Shown here piece by piece: positions 1 to 11,870 of a stretch of DNA of 64,000 nt. The stretch spans positions 2,356,001 through 2,420,000 of the forward strand of contig NC_052620.1 of NCBI RefSeq assembly GCF_016545825.1, read 5' to 3'. The position numbers and the translations under genes are program-made. How positions within the stretch are numbered: position 1 is the stretch's first letter; each line of letters opens with the position of its first letter. Source of the stretch: Eucalyptus grandis. Taxonomy: Eukaryota > Streptophyta > Magnoliopsida > Myrtales > Myrtaceae. A model generated the notes under the pieces. It was not told the DNA's origin and made no database searches. It was given only the letters and a program-made list of their open reading frames with translations.

Positions 1-960
1 CAGTGGTGTTGATTCAGAAGAAACTAGTTAAAAACTGCTTTTCGAAAAGCTTCACTCTCAATAATAATTCGTTCTTCATAGGTCAAATCGACACTCACAA
101 GTTAAACCTCCACAACTCTGTTCCATTAGATCAGTGAGAGATACAGAATTTTTTCATCAAACCTACTCATTTTATCTAGCAACTACTCACGAATTCTATT
201 TCTTATCATGATTTTGCATTCATACATAATCACTCAATCTTATGCAAGCACATAGCGCATGCTTGGATTCTCGTCTATATTATTTAGTTAAAACACAATT
301 TTGTCTCACTTTTAACTTCATCAATGAACGACAACTGCTCATTAAGTAACAACACTAAGTTCACAATTTCTTTCTATGCATAATCCAATGTGCACAATCG
401 CCTTAGCCTAGTATAAGTTGAAGCATAAATCCGATTGAATTTTGAGAAAAATCCTCATTAATTTGTGTGAAATGTATTGGTTTTTATTAAAGAAAGGAAA
501 CAAGTAAAGAATTGTTTTTCATGATATGTGCGTTGTTCAGCTTTCTTGAATGTCTAAGGGAACAACACCGTAATGTAAATATCTTTTTCAACCACTTTAC
601 AAATACTTGGCGCTCAATTCACTCTTCATATAAGAGACCAATACTTGCATGAAACCTCCACAAGCCATTCTATATATTATATCGAAAAGCTTCAGTAAGA
701 AATCAACACACATAGCTCAAGTTTCCCACTGAAGCTACACAAGTTTTCGGTCCAAAGAGAACAGCCAGAATTCTCTTCTCTCTCTGATCAGATGAAACCA
801 GCAGAAGATTCACAAGATACGATCAATAGCAGTGACGAGTTTGAAGAAAAATCAATCTTATCACAATCGCATCAGAGACTTGAAAAGCCGATAGAGTGAT
901 CGCATTGAAGGGAAATCGACGATGATATTGGTGAGACCGGAGGGCAAGGGTCGACTCTAA
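1..960. repeat. Degenerate interspersed repeat, R1-like
   Basis: No convincing gene. Phrases near 20-130 and 640-730 (a run ending in CTTTTCGAAAAGCTTCA, then AAACCTCCACAA) recur around 1850-1950, 18910-19010 and 51990-52090, so the stretch belongs to the same repeat family (R1). An open reading frame of about 36 codons starts at 792 (ATGAAACCAGCAGAAG) and ends in TGA near 899. It has no recognisable domain. Confidence 0.45.
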
Positions 961-974
961 ACTAGAGGGAGAGA

Positions 975-1235
975 ATGTCGTTCCTAATGATCAAACGACA
1001 AGGGTCAAAGGTCAAGAATCAGACAAAGGGATTGCATCGAAGGGAAAGCAACGATGTTATTGCGAGAGAAATTAGCGAAATCAGCCATGCATTGGAAGCA
1101 AGGGGATCGTCCCAATTGCAAAACATCGATGCCGGCGGTCAAGTTGGAGAATGGTCAAACGAATCGATGGTATCTATACTCCCTTGTGAAGCAATCTTTT
1201 ACAAGAAGGATTATGACCGTAATACGCTCCAATAA
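975..1235 (+). other. Short unrecognised open frame (86 codons)
   Basis: This frame encodes a hydrophilic, serine- and charge-rich peptide with no motif I recognise. A similar acidic/serine-rich frame lies just upstream (792-899), so both could be exons of one decayed gene, but there are no good splice sites to join them. It may equally be a chance frame in repeat DNA. From 1240 to 1630 I see only AT-rich sequence with no gene. Confidence 0.15.
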
Positions 1236-1629
1236 GTGATGATCTACCATATCATAACAACCTTCTGATCCTCCTTCCTTTTGGTTCAGCTCCATTGCAC
1301 AGATGCTCCCCGATTTCAAGGTACCTACTTCTTTTGACTTGACTGAATCCAATGTTCAATTCGGTCCTACATTTCATAATTTAATTTATGTATAGATAAA
1401 ATCAATAGGGAGAAATACTAAGGCTCAAGTAATAATATTCTATACATCTCTGTGTTTTGGTAACTCCTTTGATTCTTGCAACTCTTCTATTTCCAATTCC
1501 TTTCGAGTTTCTTTTTCTGCAGTTTGTTTTGGTAGACTTTTGATTAAGAATTGTTCTCCACATCCTCTAAATTCTCAACTTTGCCATTGGGCTATCTCAT
1601 ACCAACAACGAGGTTGTCGTTGACATTTG

Positions 1630-2697
1630 AGTTCGACAAGATTGGGTATGAATAAGGAAAATATTAGATGTAACTTATTTGCTTTCTTTCTTCATCGATA
1701 TTCCTCTTTCTTTTCATTGATGCAAAGATTTATGTACAAGTGTAAAATGTTTCAGTTCTCTCAATATAAAGTAAATAAGTAAGGAACCGTCGTTTTAATT
1801 ATATGTAGAATATTAAAACTTTTAGTATTCTTGATTTAAAAATAACAAACTAATAATTGCTTTTCAAAAAACTTGGCCCTCAATAATCAACTTTTCATAT
1901 AGCGAATCAGCACTTGCAAATTAAACCTCCACAAGCCAATTTAAATCTTATATCCAGGTGTGTTAGAGAGAAATAACCGCATAGAGGAGAGCTTCAATTG
2001 CCATTGCTAATAGTATCTTATGAGTTTGCTGCTCATTTCATAAGATCTGGGGAACAAAACATATAGTTTTAGTGGAAAATTCTATACTCTTTGACTAATC
2101 TAGTGAAACGAGCTATGGATTTTGATATTCGAAACCAGTATGCCCGTGCTACATTTATCTAAAATTAATTTTATGCAATAAAAAATCTCAAACTGCATAA
2201 TTTGTGCCACTTTTATATGAAGCCAATATCTGTATCATAAAAATTTTAAATTGATACACTCATATAACATTTATCTAGTTTGAGATTTTTTGTGATAAGA
2301 AAATTAGTTAAGAGTAAATGTGGTATGAGTGTACCGTTCTCAATATTTGGTGATATCAGCCTCATGAATTATATGTAGAATATTAAATTCTTTCTAGTTT
2401 TATTGATTTAAAAGAAATAAATAATTAACCGTTTTTCAACATGTCTCTAAAACTTGACACCTCACATATAATAGATCGGTCTCTTGCAGAGGTGGCAAAA
2501 TAAGTTTTAACCCATATGTAATGGCTCGGTGAGATTGGATGGCCTACAATTTGGCATATGGGTAGGAATGGGTTTAATTAACCAAAAATCAATTATTTAA
2601 GGGTTGTAGTGGGTTAGGAAAGAAAGCCACTTTCGAGATATTTAATGAATATATAATGCTAAAATTGTTTATTCAAACCGAATCTTTGTGTGATGTT
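1630..2697. repeat. Interspersed repeat R1, left part, interrupted by a MULE
   Basis: About 1.07 kb of non-coding repeat that reappears with clear similarity at 18680-19740 and 51780-52810. Shared phrases include GATTGGGTATGAA, AACCTCCACAAGCCAAT and GGGTTTAATTAACCAAAAATC. The repeat is cut at GTGTGATGT by the Mutator-like element that follows and resumes at about 7233. No coding capacity or transposon termini are recognised, so its class is unknown. Confidence 0.6.
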
Positions 2698-3188
2698 GGG
2701 AGAATTACTAAAAAAAATCCTAAATTTATTGCAATTGTGCCAATTCAGTACTAAACTTTTTTTTTGGCCAATCTAGTCCTAAACATTTTATAATTATGCC
2801 AATTCAATCCATCCTACAAAATTGACTGGTCTTGCTAGTTCTCATGTGGACGCCTTGACCATCCAAAGAATGCTAACATGGCATTTTTAAATATTTATTT
2901 ATTTTTCGAATTTTTAAATATATTTTTTTTGAATTTTTGAATTTTTTAATTCTTTTTTTTTCCCATCTTCTTCTTCCCTTGGCCGACCGGCATCGGCTGG
3001 AGGCGAGGGCCAACGAGGTTAGCCTCCCCGGCCACTAGTGAGGCTCGCCCCCACCAGCCGGAGGTGAGGACCAATGACGTCAACGTCGTCGACCACTGGC
3101 AAGGGCAAGGCCCCACTAGATCTATCGAAATCAGCGCCGCTGGCCACCGGTGAGGGCGAGGCTCCCTAGATCCGGTGAGCTCGACCCT

Positions 3189-6100
3189 TGTCGCGCCCGA
3201 TCCTCGAGTGCGTGCCCATTCCTCTCTGGTCGATAAAAATTATGTGACTTCCTAGGACGAGTCGCCTACTCTTTCATTTTATTATACATACGGAAGCAAA
3301 AATAAATCTCATAACAATAATCATCTCGGGATAGAAAAGCAGGACATCACATTCACAATAAACCACACTTTTATAAACATATGGAGTCATTTACACCAGT
3401 CTATAACCAAAAGACTAGTTCTCAAAAAGAGGCTGTCCTATCTGACTACTCTTTAGGTCACCTCAGCTCAGCTCCAGGTCCTCCCTCTACAACCCTGAAA
3501 ATTTTAAGCCCACAACAAGATGAAATATAAATCTCGGCGAGTTCATGGTCTAAGCCCCAATTATGAGGGAAATACACCTAGAAGTGCCCTAACCACACCA
3601 CTACTCAATTAGCACAAAGGACTTATCTCGCCTCAGTTTCTACCTGCACGTCAGCACAGTTCATATCACATTGCATATAATCAATGCACATAACAACTGG
3701 AACACCTCATCAATTCAATTAATCACAAGGGTCCTAATTATAAGGCCAAACCGTTATGACACGTCTCATTCCATGCCACACAGTTTTGTCTCATAATCAG
3801 GCGCATCAAACTCAAACAATCATGTGTTCTAATGGTTAATTACACCCCTTAAGGGTACAGCCAACTCTAAATTTGGCGGTCTTCTGGCATTGCCAGGCAT
3901 TGTCTCATCTCCTTTGAGCACATCGACGTCTCTTAATTAGATGGCTTCCCCGAAGGAGCGTAGGTCAAAAATCTATTGCGACTCAAGTCCCAATGAATGG
4001 ATAACGTCTGGCTTAACAGTTCGGGATAGTTTCTCTTAACTAACACATAACCAATCAATCTCGGCCCAGGGGCATTTGTGCATTGCACTCATGCCTCAAT
4101 TAAAATGGTGAACCTAACCTATTTTTTTCATATTAGAAATACACGGTAAAATAGTCGTATGTGGATACACGGTCAATTCACACTAGAAAAATTGATATCC
4201 TCCAATTTAAAATCCCACTGGTTTATATAGTATATAAAACTATTTTTGGTGTTAAAACCCGACACCCGAGATTTTCTGAATAAATAATGAATTTCACAAA
4301 TTTTAGAATTAAATACTCAAAATTCCAAATCAGCACTCGATTTGCACAAATTAACATCCAATTGCATAAACTGAACACACCATTGCAATTAGTACAAAAT
4401 TCCGATCACTAGCTATCCCGGTCTAATTTTCGAAAAATAATTAATAATTAAATAAATTACCGGAAATTAAATAAATTACAAAATAAATAAATTTAAAGCA
4501 TTTAATTAAATTAACCTAAACTAACTAAACTAAATAATCTAACTAACAATTAAATCTAACCATCCTTTTTAATTTAATCTAAGTACACTAACTAAATAAA
4601 CTAACTAATTCCTAACTAATCCACCTAACTAAACTAATTAAACTAACTAAATACTAACTATATACTTAATCTAACTAAGCCATCCTAAGCCTAATTAACC
4701 TAATTAATCCACCAATTAGCTAACTAACATACCTCTAAGTGTCATTAGCCCACTAATTAAGGATTAGAATGCAACTCACCGGTTAGCACGAAAATTCGGC
4801 TCATGGCAACGGCGGCGCATGGTAGCCAAGACTTGAACTCACGGCGAGGCCGATGGAATGCTCGGACCAGCTGAAAACGGCCAACGAACTTGCTGTTTGG
4901 GCTAAGAAAACCGGCACAAAAGCTGCTGGTTTCAGTATTGAAGTGTAAAGGGCCGAAGTGACTTCGAGTGGGCTGGTCGTGCGGGTGATGGACTGCTCGC
5001 TTGAAGCTGGACGTGGGGCTTCGAAAGGAGAAATTTCGATGGAGGAAGCAGCTCGATTGCTGCTGGTGACAATGAAATAGAAGCGGTCAAAGATTGGGGG
5101 GAAAGGGCGCGCGGCGGTGGGGACGGGGAGGGCTTCACGGCAAGAAGAATTCTTTAGTTGACCGTGTATATGCGTGGCCTGCAGAGGAAAGTCGGTGAGT
5201 GGAGGTGGGCGTTTGTGAATGGGGGAGGGGATGAGCGGCTTCGGTGGCGTCGATTCAAAGGGAGAGCAGCGGTCTTCGTCAGAAACAAAATAGAAGAAAA
5301 AGAAAGGCAGCAGCTGAGAGAGATGAATGAAAGCGAAGCAGCACCGTGAAGAAGGAGGAAAGAGGAATGACGTGGACGAAGCTGCACCGAATGAAATGAA
5401 AAGGAAGAGGCATCCGTGGGGAGCAGCTGGATGGATCGGCTAAGGAGATTGGAACAAAAGGAATTGGTCAAAGATAAATATCTATACATTAAAGCCTTGT
5501 CCCCTATTTCTTTCTAGCAAATATAATCCAAGAATTAACTAAATTGATACCAAAATCAGCCCTCAAATCATAGCTCCGAATTTCACTGGTTTTAGAATTC
5601 AATTTCATCCTCAAATTCTCAATTTTGAAGTCCAATTCCATTGAAGAAAAATCCCACACATTTCTATAAGTTCCCAACATCCAATAGCTCGGCTAAGTCG
5701 AAATTCCTTCAAATGAGCTAAACCGAATTTCCATTCATTTTCCGAATTGATTTTCCGTAAAAATCTCGGAATTTCTGAAATTTTTTTGGAAAGTGAGTCG
5801 ACGTTCCTAAAATAAATTGTGACATGACAGAACTTTCCATTTTTGAAATTGAGTTCAATTTCGCAGTTAATTTCAATCGACGTGATTTTAGCGTGTCCTA
5901 ATCTACCAGGTAGCTTTTAGGAATTTTTAATGCAATTAATCCATGGTCGATTATTTTCGAGCCACAACGTACATCTTCGTCTCATTGGCGACTCTTGATT
6001 GTTGTGAAAATTTCAAGGTTTCAAATACGGACACCGGTACAAAAATGACAGAAAAATCGGTCTAGTGTCATTCGATAGGAATTTTGCAATTAGGTGGAAT

Positions 6101-6366
6101 CACCCACACACTAATCACATATCTCGATCGAATCGACATATCTCCGATCGCTTTTGACGGTGTCTTAATGATCCTTGCAGATTAGCACGGTTGAACAATC
6201 GTTTCTTGTTCAAATTCTCAAGGTTATTGCATTTGGATTCCTTAACGGCTTCACCTAATAGGTTAGTTAACTCGTAAGTAGCCAATTAAGAAAAAAAAGG
6301 CTATAGGCACGTTGATGAAAAGCATATTTCATCTCATTGAAATCAGACTCGAAAATCAAGATGTCA
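3189..6366 (-). mobile_element. Solo LTR of a Ty3/gypsy family (minus orientation)
   Basis: On the + strand it starts TGTCGCGCCCGATCCTCGAG and ends CAAGATGTCA, so on the minus strand it has the TG...CA form. The same ends occur on the LTR of the gypsy element at 20154-26944 and on the solo LTR at 55298-58270. No internal gag-pol is present, so it is a solo LTR of about 3.2 kb. The interior holds AT-rich repeats of the AACTAA type (4500-4760) and a GC-rich block (4790-5470) with open frames on both strands and no recognised product. Flanks GACCC and GACTC may be a decayed 5-bp target duplication. Confidence 0.7.
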
Positions 6367-6574
6367 CGACTCTCGCCAGATCCAACACCTTGCTGGCCAC
6401 TAGTAAGGGTGAGGCCCCGCCAGATCTAGCGAAGTCAGCCTTGCTGGCCACTAGCAAGGGCAAGGCCCCACCAAATTCGGCGAGCTCAGCCCTCGCCAGA
6501 TCCGACAAGACCTCGCCCAACCAAGGCGAGGATCGACCTCGCCGACCACCAGTGAGATGTTGGCCAATGCGATG

Positions 6575-6770
6575 GGCCCATCAGTGGACGACGGGGCGTC
6601 GACGGAGCCGTTCGCATTGAGCACGGAGATCTGGAGCATTCGATGCCGGCACCGTCATGGATCCGATCCTGTTCATGGATGATGGCAACTCCCTCTTCAA
6701 CATCACCTCCCCCAACATGTTCTACTTCACCAACGTGTCCCAGCCATTGCAAACGGCTCGCGCCAACGCC
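6575..6770 (+). pseudogene. Possible captured host-gene fragment inside the MULE
   Basis: Between the two inverted arms is a short segment with coding character. One frame gives a peptide including TEPFALSTEIWSI. After an apparent one-base insertion near 6630 (ATTCGATG where ATCGATG would keep frame) it continues as DAGTVMDPILFMDDG and NSLFNITSPNMFYFTN. I do not recognise the parent protein. Capture of host exons by MULEs (Pack-MULEs) is a known process and explains the context. Chance coding in GC-rich DNA remains possible. Confidence 0.35.
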
Positions 6771-7232
6771 CCGTCATCCGCCAACGGCCTTAGCACGCTG
6801 GCCGACATCTCACTGGTGGCCGGTAAGGTTGACCCTCACCTTGGCTGGGCGAGGCTCTGCCGGATCTAGCGAGGCTCGGCCTAGCCCAACCCAACCTTGG
6901 CGAGGGCCGAGCTCGCCGGATCTAGCGAGGCCTTGCCCTCGCCGACTCTTGCCTCCAGCCGGCCAAGGGAAGAAGAAGATGGGAAAAAAAAGAAAAAAAA
7001 AAGAATTCAAAAATTCAAAAAACATTTAAAAATTCGAAAAAAAAAAACATTTTAAAAATGCCACGTTAGCGTTTGCCAGACAGTAGGTGTCCACATCGGC
7101 ATCGGCTGGCCAATTTTGGCTGGGTGGACTAAATTGGTACAATTATAAAAGGTTTAGAATTAAATTGGCCAAAAAAAAAATTAGGACTGAATTTGTACAA
7201 TTGTAATAGGTTTATGACTTTTTCAGTAATTC

Positions 7233-7958
7233 TCCCGTGTGATGTCAAGCCGAGAATATTGGAATTCTTCTAGGGCATGGGTAATTTCATAAAAATTGTT
7301 GGTTAGGACCAAAAAAAAAAGTTGACGCTTTAATACAGGACATAAAGAAAGTGTAATCAATCTAAAAGCTCATGGTTTTGCAAAGTCCAAAATCAACTTC
7401 CACAATAATGTCCGCAACTCACATCAAATAAAATTATATAGGCAGAAAAAATAATTTATTTATAGACACCTTCACTTCTCATTACACAACCCGACTCTAA
7501 CCTATTCACGCACGTGTTCTAGTCCGTTAGCTCGGTGCTCACTCACATCTCCATGTTGCTAAATTGCCACACAAAGTCCTAACCTATGACTCGTTCCATT
7601 TGATCTTGGGAACCAAATGTACAGCTTCGATGGAAAATTCTCCACTCTCTCATGATCTAAGGAAACAAGCCACAAATTCACAATATATGATAGCTAATAA
7701 CAATGGGTTCGGAGAAAGATGGGAAATGTCCTAGTCGCCTCAACTAGTCGTTAACCTCACACGTCAAGAAGGTATTAATCAAATCTCTAAAATAATTTCT
7801 TTTTTTTTTTAAAGTAGAGAATTAGGCCCCGCCCAAGCCCATGCAGGCCTCCGTGCAGTCACGGGCATGGGAGACAAAAGGAACGTGCCTTGTCGACTTT
7901 TTTTGACTTCGCGGAATATTCGTAGAACCCATCCTTCATTTGGTCTTGGGAACCAAAT
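7233..7958. repeat. Interspersed repeat R1, right part, joined to a piece of R2
   Basis: The repeat resumes with GTGTGATGTCAAGCCGAG, matching 52815 and 16205. It carries the R1 phrases CATGGGTAATTTCATA, ATCTTGGGAACCAAATGT and AAAGATGGGAAATG. From about 7823 it passes into the GC-rich R2 module (GGCCCCGCCCAAGCCCATG), also seen at 17230, 35110, 49605 and 53785. It ends where the inverted SAG101 exon 1 block begins. No gene is seen. Confidence 0.55.
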
Positions 7959-7959
7959 G

Positions 7960-8062
7960 TAAACGCAATTGGATGAGGAAGGAGACGCTTTGACACGACG
8001 AAGATGGAAAGGGCAATGGAGAGAGTTGGGTGCGTCACGCACGGTGCCGATTCGGCTCCCAT
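7960..8062 (-). pseudogene. SAG101: Inverted exon 1 and intron 1 of SAG101 copy A
   Basis: Read on the minus strand from 8062, this block starts ATGGGAGCCGAATCGGCACC and then GTGCGTGACGCACCCAACTC. This is the counterpart of exon 1 and the donor of copies B, C and E (ATGGAGGCCGAGTCGTCGCC|GTGCGT). It continues through intron-1 sequence to TTGCGTTTAC at about 7960. Exon 2 resumes on the + strand at 8081 after TTTACTGATGATGCAG. TTTAC is present at both breakpoints. Exon 1 is therefore in the wrong orientation for copy A, which would have no start codon or 5' end in register. The inverted exon encodes only M-G-A-E-S-A-P. Confidence 0.8.
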
Positions 8063-8393
8063 GGTTTACTGATGATGCAGGTTCGAGAGCAGCGAGATGG
8101 TGGGGACTTTCCTGGAGTCGGCGCCCTTCCTGGAGGAGTCGTGGAGGCTGTGCAGCTTCGTGGCGGACCGACGCGGCGAGGGCGCGTACCTGGCGTTCTC
8201 GGGCGTCCAGGTGATGGACGGGTCCGAGCCGAGCTGCGGGACCCTGATGGCGCTGGGCAAGCGTGGATTGGAGCATCTGTTCTTGCCGTTGGAGTGCAAC
8301 GGCGATGGCGACGGCGAGGGGACGGTCAAGGCAGATGCCGGATTCCTCCGTCTCTTCCTGGAATTTTTCCAGCGACAGGATTTCCAGAACCAG

Positions 8394-9824
8394 GTACGCA
8401 GTCCTTTTTGCCTCGTTTATCTTCAACTTAGAAGACTGGCTATACGTGAATTTGTTCTTTTCTGTGGGTAATTATGTTACATCTTTCATCAGTCGAACAT
8501 CATCAACTTTGACGAAAATATGGTTTAGCTTCCAGTCACCCTCCTGATAAATTGATCGGTCTTTGGATTTTGCATATCTTGTGATTCATAATCTGGATTG
8601 TTTGTTCATCAGTCAAGTCTGTACCTACTATACGTGAATATGGCATTTCAAGAGCCCAGCTACTTGATTTTCAAAGCAGAAAAGAACCAAGATAATGGCG
8701 GTGGGTAGGAAAGGGTATAAACATTTGCTCGGCAGACTTAACTGTTGAGAGTATTTCGAAAGGCATGTGTCTCTCGGCATTTTCTCGTCTCGCATTGCTT
8801 CCAGAGTCATTCTTTTCTTCTCTTTTAACAGGGAGTTCATTTGATGTACCTGATAACAACATGAAAAGAGTGTTGAGTTTGATAGCATGAGATTGCAATA
8901 TTCGTTTTTACCAAAGTTAATATATTTTTAAGTTATTCTAATGTGATTTAATCTTTCAAGGACTTATCTGGAAAAACACACTGTGAATTTGTTTTTCACC
9001 GGGGAAAAGAAGCAAAAGAATGCATGATGAGACAAATATCCCCTTAAACATCTGCTATAGATATAAAATAAAGGTGTAAATGAAAAGAAAATGTTTGTTT
9101 GCTAACACATGAATTTCACAAGTCCTCCTAATTTGAATGGATTTGGTAGGATTTAAAATTTACATAAAATGCTAATTAAGATTCTAGTTCTTAATCCTTA
9201 TGTGTGAAGGAGAAGTGAGGCTGTAATTAACTAAGAACTCTTGAAAATCTATTGACCATCCCTCATTCAGAAAATGCTGCTTCTAATCTCTCGTCTACTA
9301 GAAAGCAGAATAGAAAATCATCTAGAGCAACAGGGATGTGTCAACTATCAAGGTTTCTTCTGAATAACCATATTGTTTTGTTGATTTTACCAGTCACAAA
9401 CAGCGAGACAGTCTTATTGAATTGTGCATGACCGCTGGAGACTGTTTTGAGAGATTAAGCTGGTACAGTAGATATATACATCGGACAGTTCCTGGACAAT
9501 ACTAAATTACTAATCTGGGTTATTTTTGTTCTTCATATATCACATTCCTTGGCCATGTGTTGGAAATCTAGATGTAGCCTTTCTGCAAAGCCATTACTGT
9601 ATTGTATTATGTAGCGGTAAATTGTCGATGTTGTCTCCACAGTCATCAGTTATTTCTTTTTTAAGGGAAGTCATTGACATTAGTCATACCGGCATACTTG
9701 AAGTAATAAAAAATTGCCCTTGGGTCTTGCATGTATTAAGTTTTCCTCAACTCTAGCTCTCGTTCAGAGAGTAAAACACTCGAAATCCTTCAAGCATTGA
9801 GCTGCTTTTTGTGTGCAAATTCAG
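8394..9824 (+). other. Intron 2 of SAG101 copy A
   Basis: The donor GTACGC is at 8394. The homologous introns are at 28101-29881 (B) and 42666-44054 (C), and many phrases are shared across all three, including TAGATATATACATCGGACAG at 9470. Short open frames inside it are not conserved and are not genes. Confidence 0.7.
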
Positions 9825-11157
9825 GAATTACTAGGAAAAGTTAAGATGATTATCCTCACAGGCCATTCCTTTGGAGCAACAACCGCCTCTCTCACTGCTC
9901 TTTGGCTCCTTTCCCAACTCCAGCCCATCGCATTTCCCATCTCAGTCCTCTGCCTCACCTTCAGCACTCCCTTGCTTGGCAACGAGTCCCTTTCCCGAGC
10001 CATTCCCCAAGAAAGATGGGGCAGGAGCTTTTGTAACGTTGTCTCAAAGCTTGACATAGTGCCAAAACTGTTCTTTGCTCCACTAGCCTCTTTGACTCCT
10101 CAATTGCACTTGCTGCTTCAGTTTTGGCAAGTCACTACGGATTCACCCAGTTTAGAACAGCTTGCTGGAGAACTGCAAAAACAAAATTTTGATAAATTCT
10201 TCGGCAATGTCAAGGATTGTGTTAAAGACACCACACAATCAGAAGAAGAGGCGAGGAACAATTTGTTTTGGCTATTGGGAAGCTACCTATTCTTTTCAGA
10301 AGAGGGGGCAATCTGTCTGGATAATGCAACATCTGCTGTTAAGATGATGCATTTGATGCTCGAGATAGTCTCTTCAGCTTCCAGGTTTGAGGATCATCTG
10401 AAGTATAGTTATTATACAGGGCTATTTTCTTCGCAATCCCTGAAAAGGATAAACATCAACAGCCTCTCGAGTCAAGCTACAAAGCTAATGTCTTCTTGGC
10501 ATTACAATCCTCAGGAATAGATCCACAGGTAATTAAATGCTTCTCAAATCCACACGAGACACTATCTTCTTGGCTTTCTAATCCAACTCAAAAGTATAGT
10601 CTACAATGCCCTTATTTTGACGGATTTTCTTGGAACAACCACTCTCTAATACGAGGGGCAGAACTCTCTCTCACTCTCTAATACAAGTGCACCCAGAATG
10701 ATGTAAACTTATACTAAGACATCTTTTTGGTAATCGCTGAATGATAAGTCCTTAGTCTTCACTTTGTGGGTTGTATCTTTAATCACTGGGCAGGGTGACA
10801 ATATTTCAAAACAAGCTAAGGATTGCCTGCAGATGGCTCCGCATATGGGATGTTCACCAAACCTGAACAATGCTCATCTAGCTATTGGACTATCTAAGAT
10901 AATGCCCTGCAGGGCACAACTTGAGTGGTACAAGGCACGCTGCAACAAGTCCAAGGATCAACTTGGGTATTGCAACACATTCGAGATATTTGAAGCATCT
11001 AGGAGGGAGTCCATGGTCGACTTGAACCCATTTTTACTCACTTCATTCTGCAATGATGTCATACACATGGCAGAACAAAATGGACTCTCGCACAATTTCC
11101 ACCACATGTCCAATTGGATTGATGCGTCCCATTTCTACGGGCTCCTTGCCAAGCCAT

Positions 11158-11611
11158 TGGAAATCGGCCACTACTATCGTTTTGGTATGCACCAGGAGAA
11201 TGGAATGGAAGGAATAGGAAAATTCCAGATTTTGGACAAGATGGTGGAATTGAACAATTGCTGTTGTGGCGCAAGAACCACAACAAAATAACAACAAAAG
11301 GAGTAGGAGCAGGTATGCAAGCTTGACTCAAGATTCTGTGTTTTGGGCAAGGGTGGAGGAAGCGACAGACTAGCTCAAGATTGCGGAAGAGGAAATCACT
11401 TGCTATAACTATTGTGGTATGCATCGGGAGAAGGGAATGGAAGGAATAGGAAATTCCAGATTTTAGACAGATGGTGGAATCGAACAATTGCTGTTTGTGG
11501 CGCAAGAACCACAACAAAATAAGTAGGAGCAGGTATGCAAGCTTGACTCAAGATTCTTTGTTTTCAGCAAGGGTGGAGGAAGCAAAGGACTGGCTCAAAA
11601 TTGCGGAAGAG
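11158..11611 (+). repeat. Tandem duplication inside exon 4 of copy A
   Basis: A block of about 225-230 bp running from the TTGGAAATC / ACTAT...GGTATGCA region through the YASLTQDS and WARVEEA coding sequence occurs twice in a row (about 11158-11390 and 11391-11611). Copies B and C have it once. The two halves differ at several bases, so the duplication is not recent. Confidence 0.8.
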
Positions 11612-11710
11612 TCCCAAATAAGTTGGAACTCCTTTTGGCGAACATCGACGGTTTCAAGAAGTACGCAGAGGGGCTAATTGAGAGGAAGGAGGTGTCTATA
11701 GATATTCTGG

Positions 11711-11866
11711 CTAAGAACTCAAGTTACAGATTATGGGCTAAGGATTGGAAAGCTTTGAAGTTGAAGCTTCTGTAGCCATCTTCTGATCCTAAGAACTCAA
11801 GTTACAGATTATGGGCTAAGGATTGGAAAGCTTTGAAGTCGAATTTCCTGCGGCCACCTTCTGATC
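11711..11866 (+). repeat. 78-bp tandem duplication at the 3' end of copy A
   Basis: CTAAGAACTCAAGTTACAG followed by the bases for LWAKDWKALK occurs at 11711 and again at 11789. Copies B and C have a single version. It lies in the last part of the coding region. Confidence 0.8.
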
Positions 11867-11870
11867 CTGC

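Larger units (their letters stand above)
2698..7232. mobile_element. Non-autonomous Mutator-like element (MULE) with a nested solo LTR
   Basis: The element begins GGGAGAATTACTAAAAAA and ends with the inverse complement, ...TTCAGTAATTCTCCC. The arms match over at least 300 bp (AT-rich outer part, then a GC-rich part reading GGCCGRC...GGCGAGG). A 9-bp direct repeat GTGTGATGT flanks it (left copy before 2697 with one extra T; right copy from about 7233). A 9-bp target-site duplication and long terminal inverted repeats are hallmarks of Mutator-like elements. The left arm is split by a solo LTR at 3189-6366, so the MULE itself is about 1.36 kb. No transposase is seen. Between the arms (about 6575-6770) lies a unique segment that looks coding. 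Confidence 0.75.

Noticed and set aside
5154..5489. Minus-strand 111-codon frame inside the solo LTR at 3189
   Set aside because: Low-complexity Ser/Leu-rich peptide in a GC-rich LTR block; not shared as protein with the other LTR copies.
7809..8426. 205-codon minus-strand frame across SAG101 A exon 2
   Set aside because: It is the antisense shadow of exon 2 plus repeat R2, with no motif. Only the inverted exon 1 piece on that strand is meaningful.
9526..9756. 76-codon open frame between SAG101 A exons 2 and 3
   Set aside because: It lies in intron 2; the matching region in B and C is not open, so it is intronic chance.
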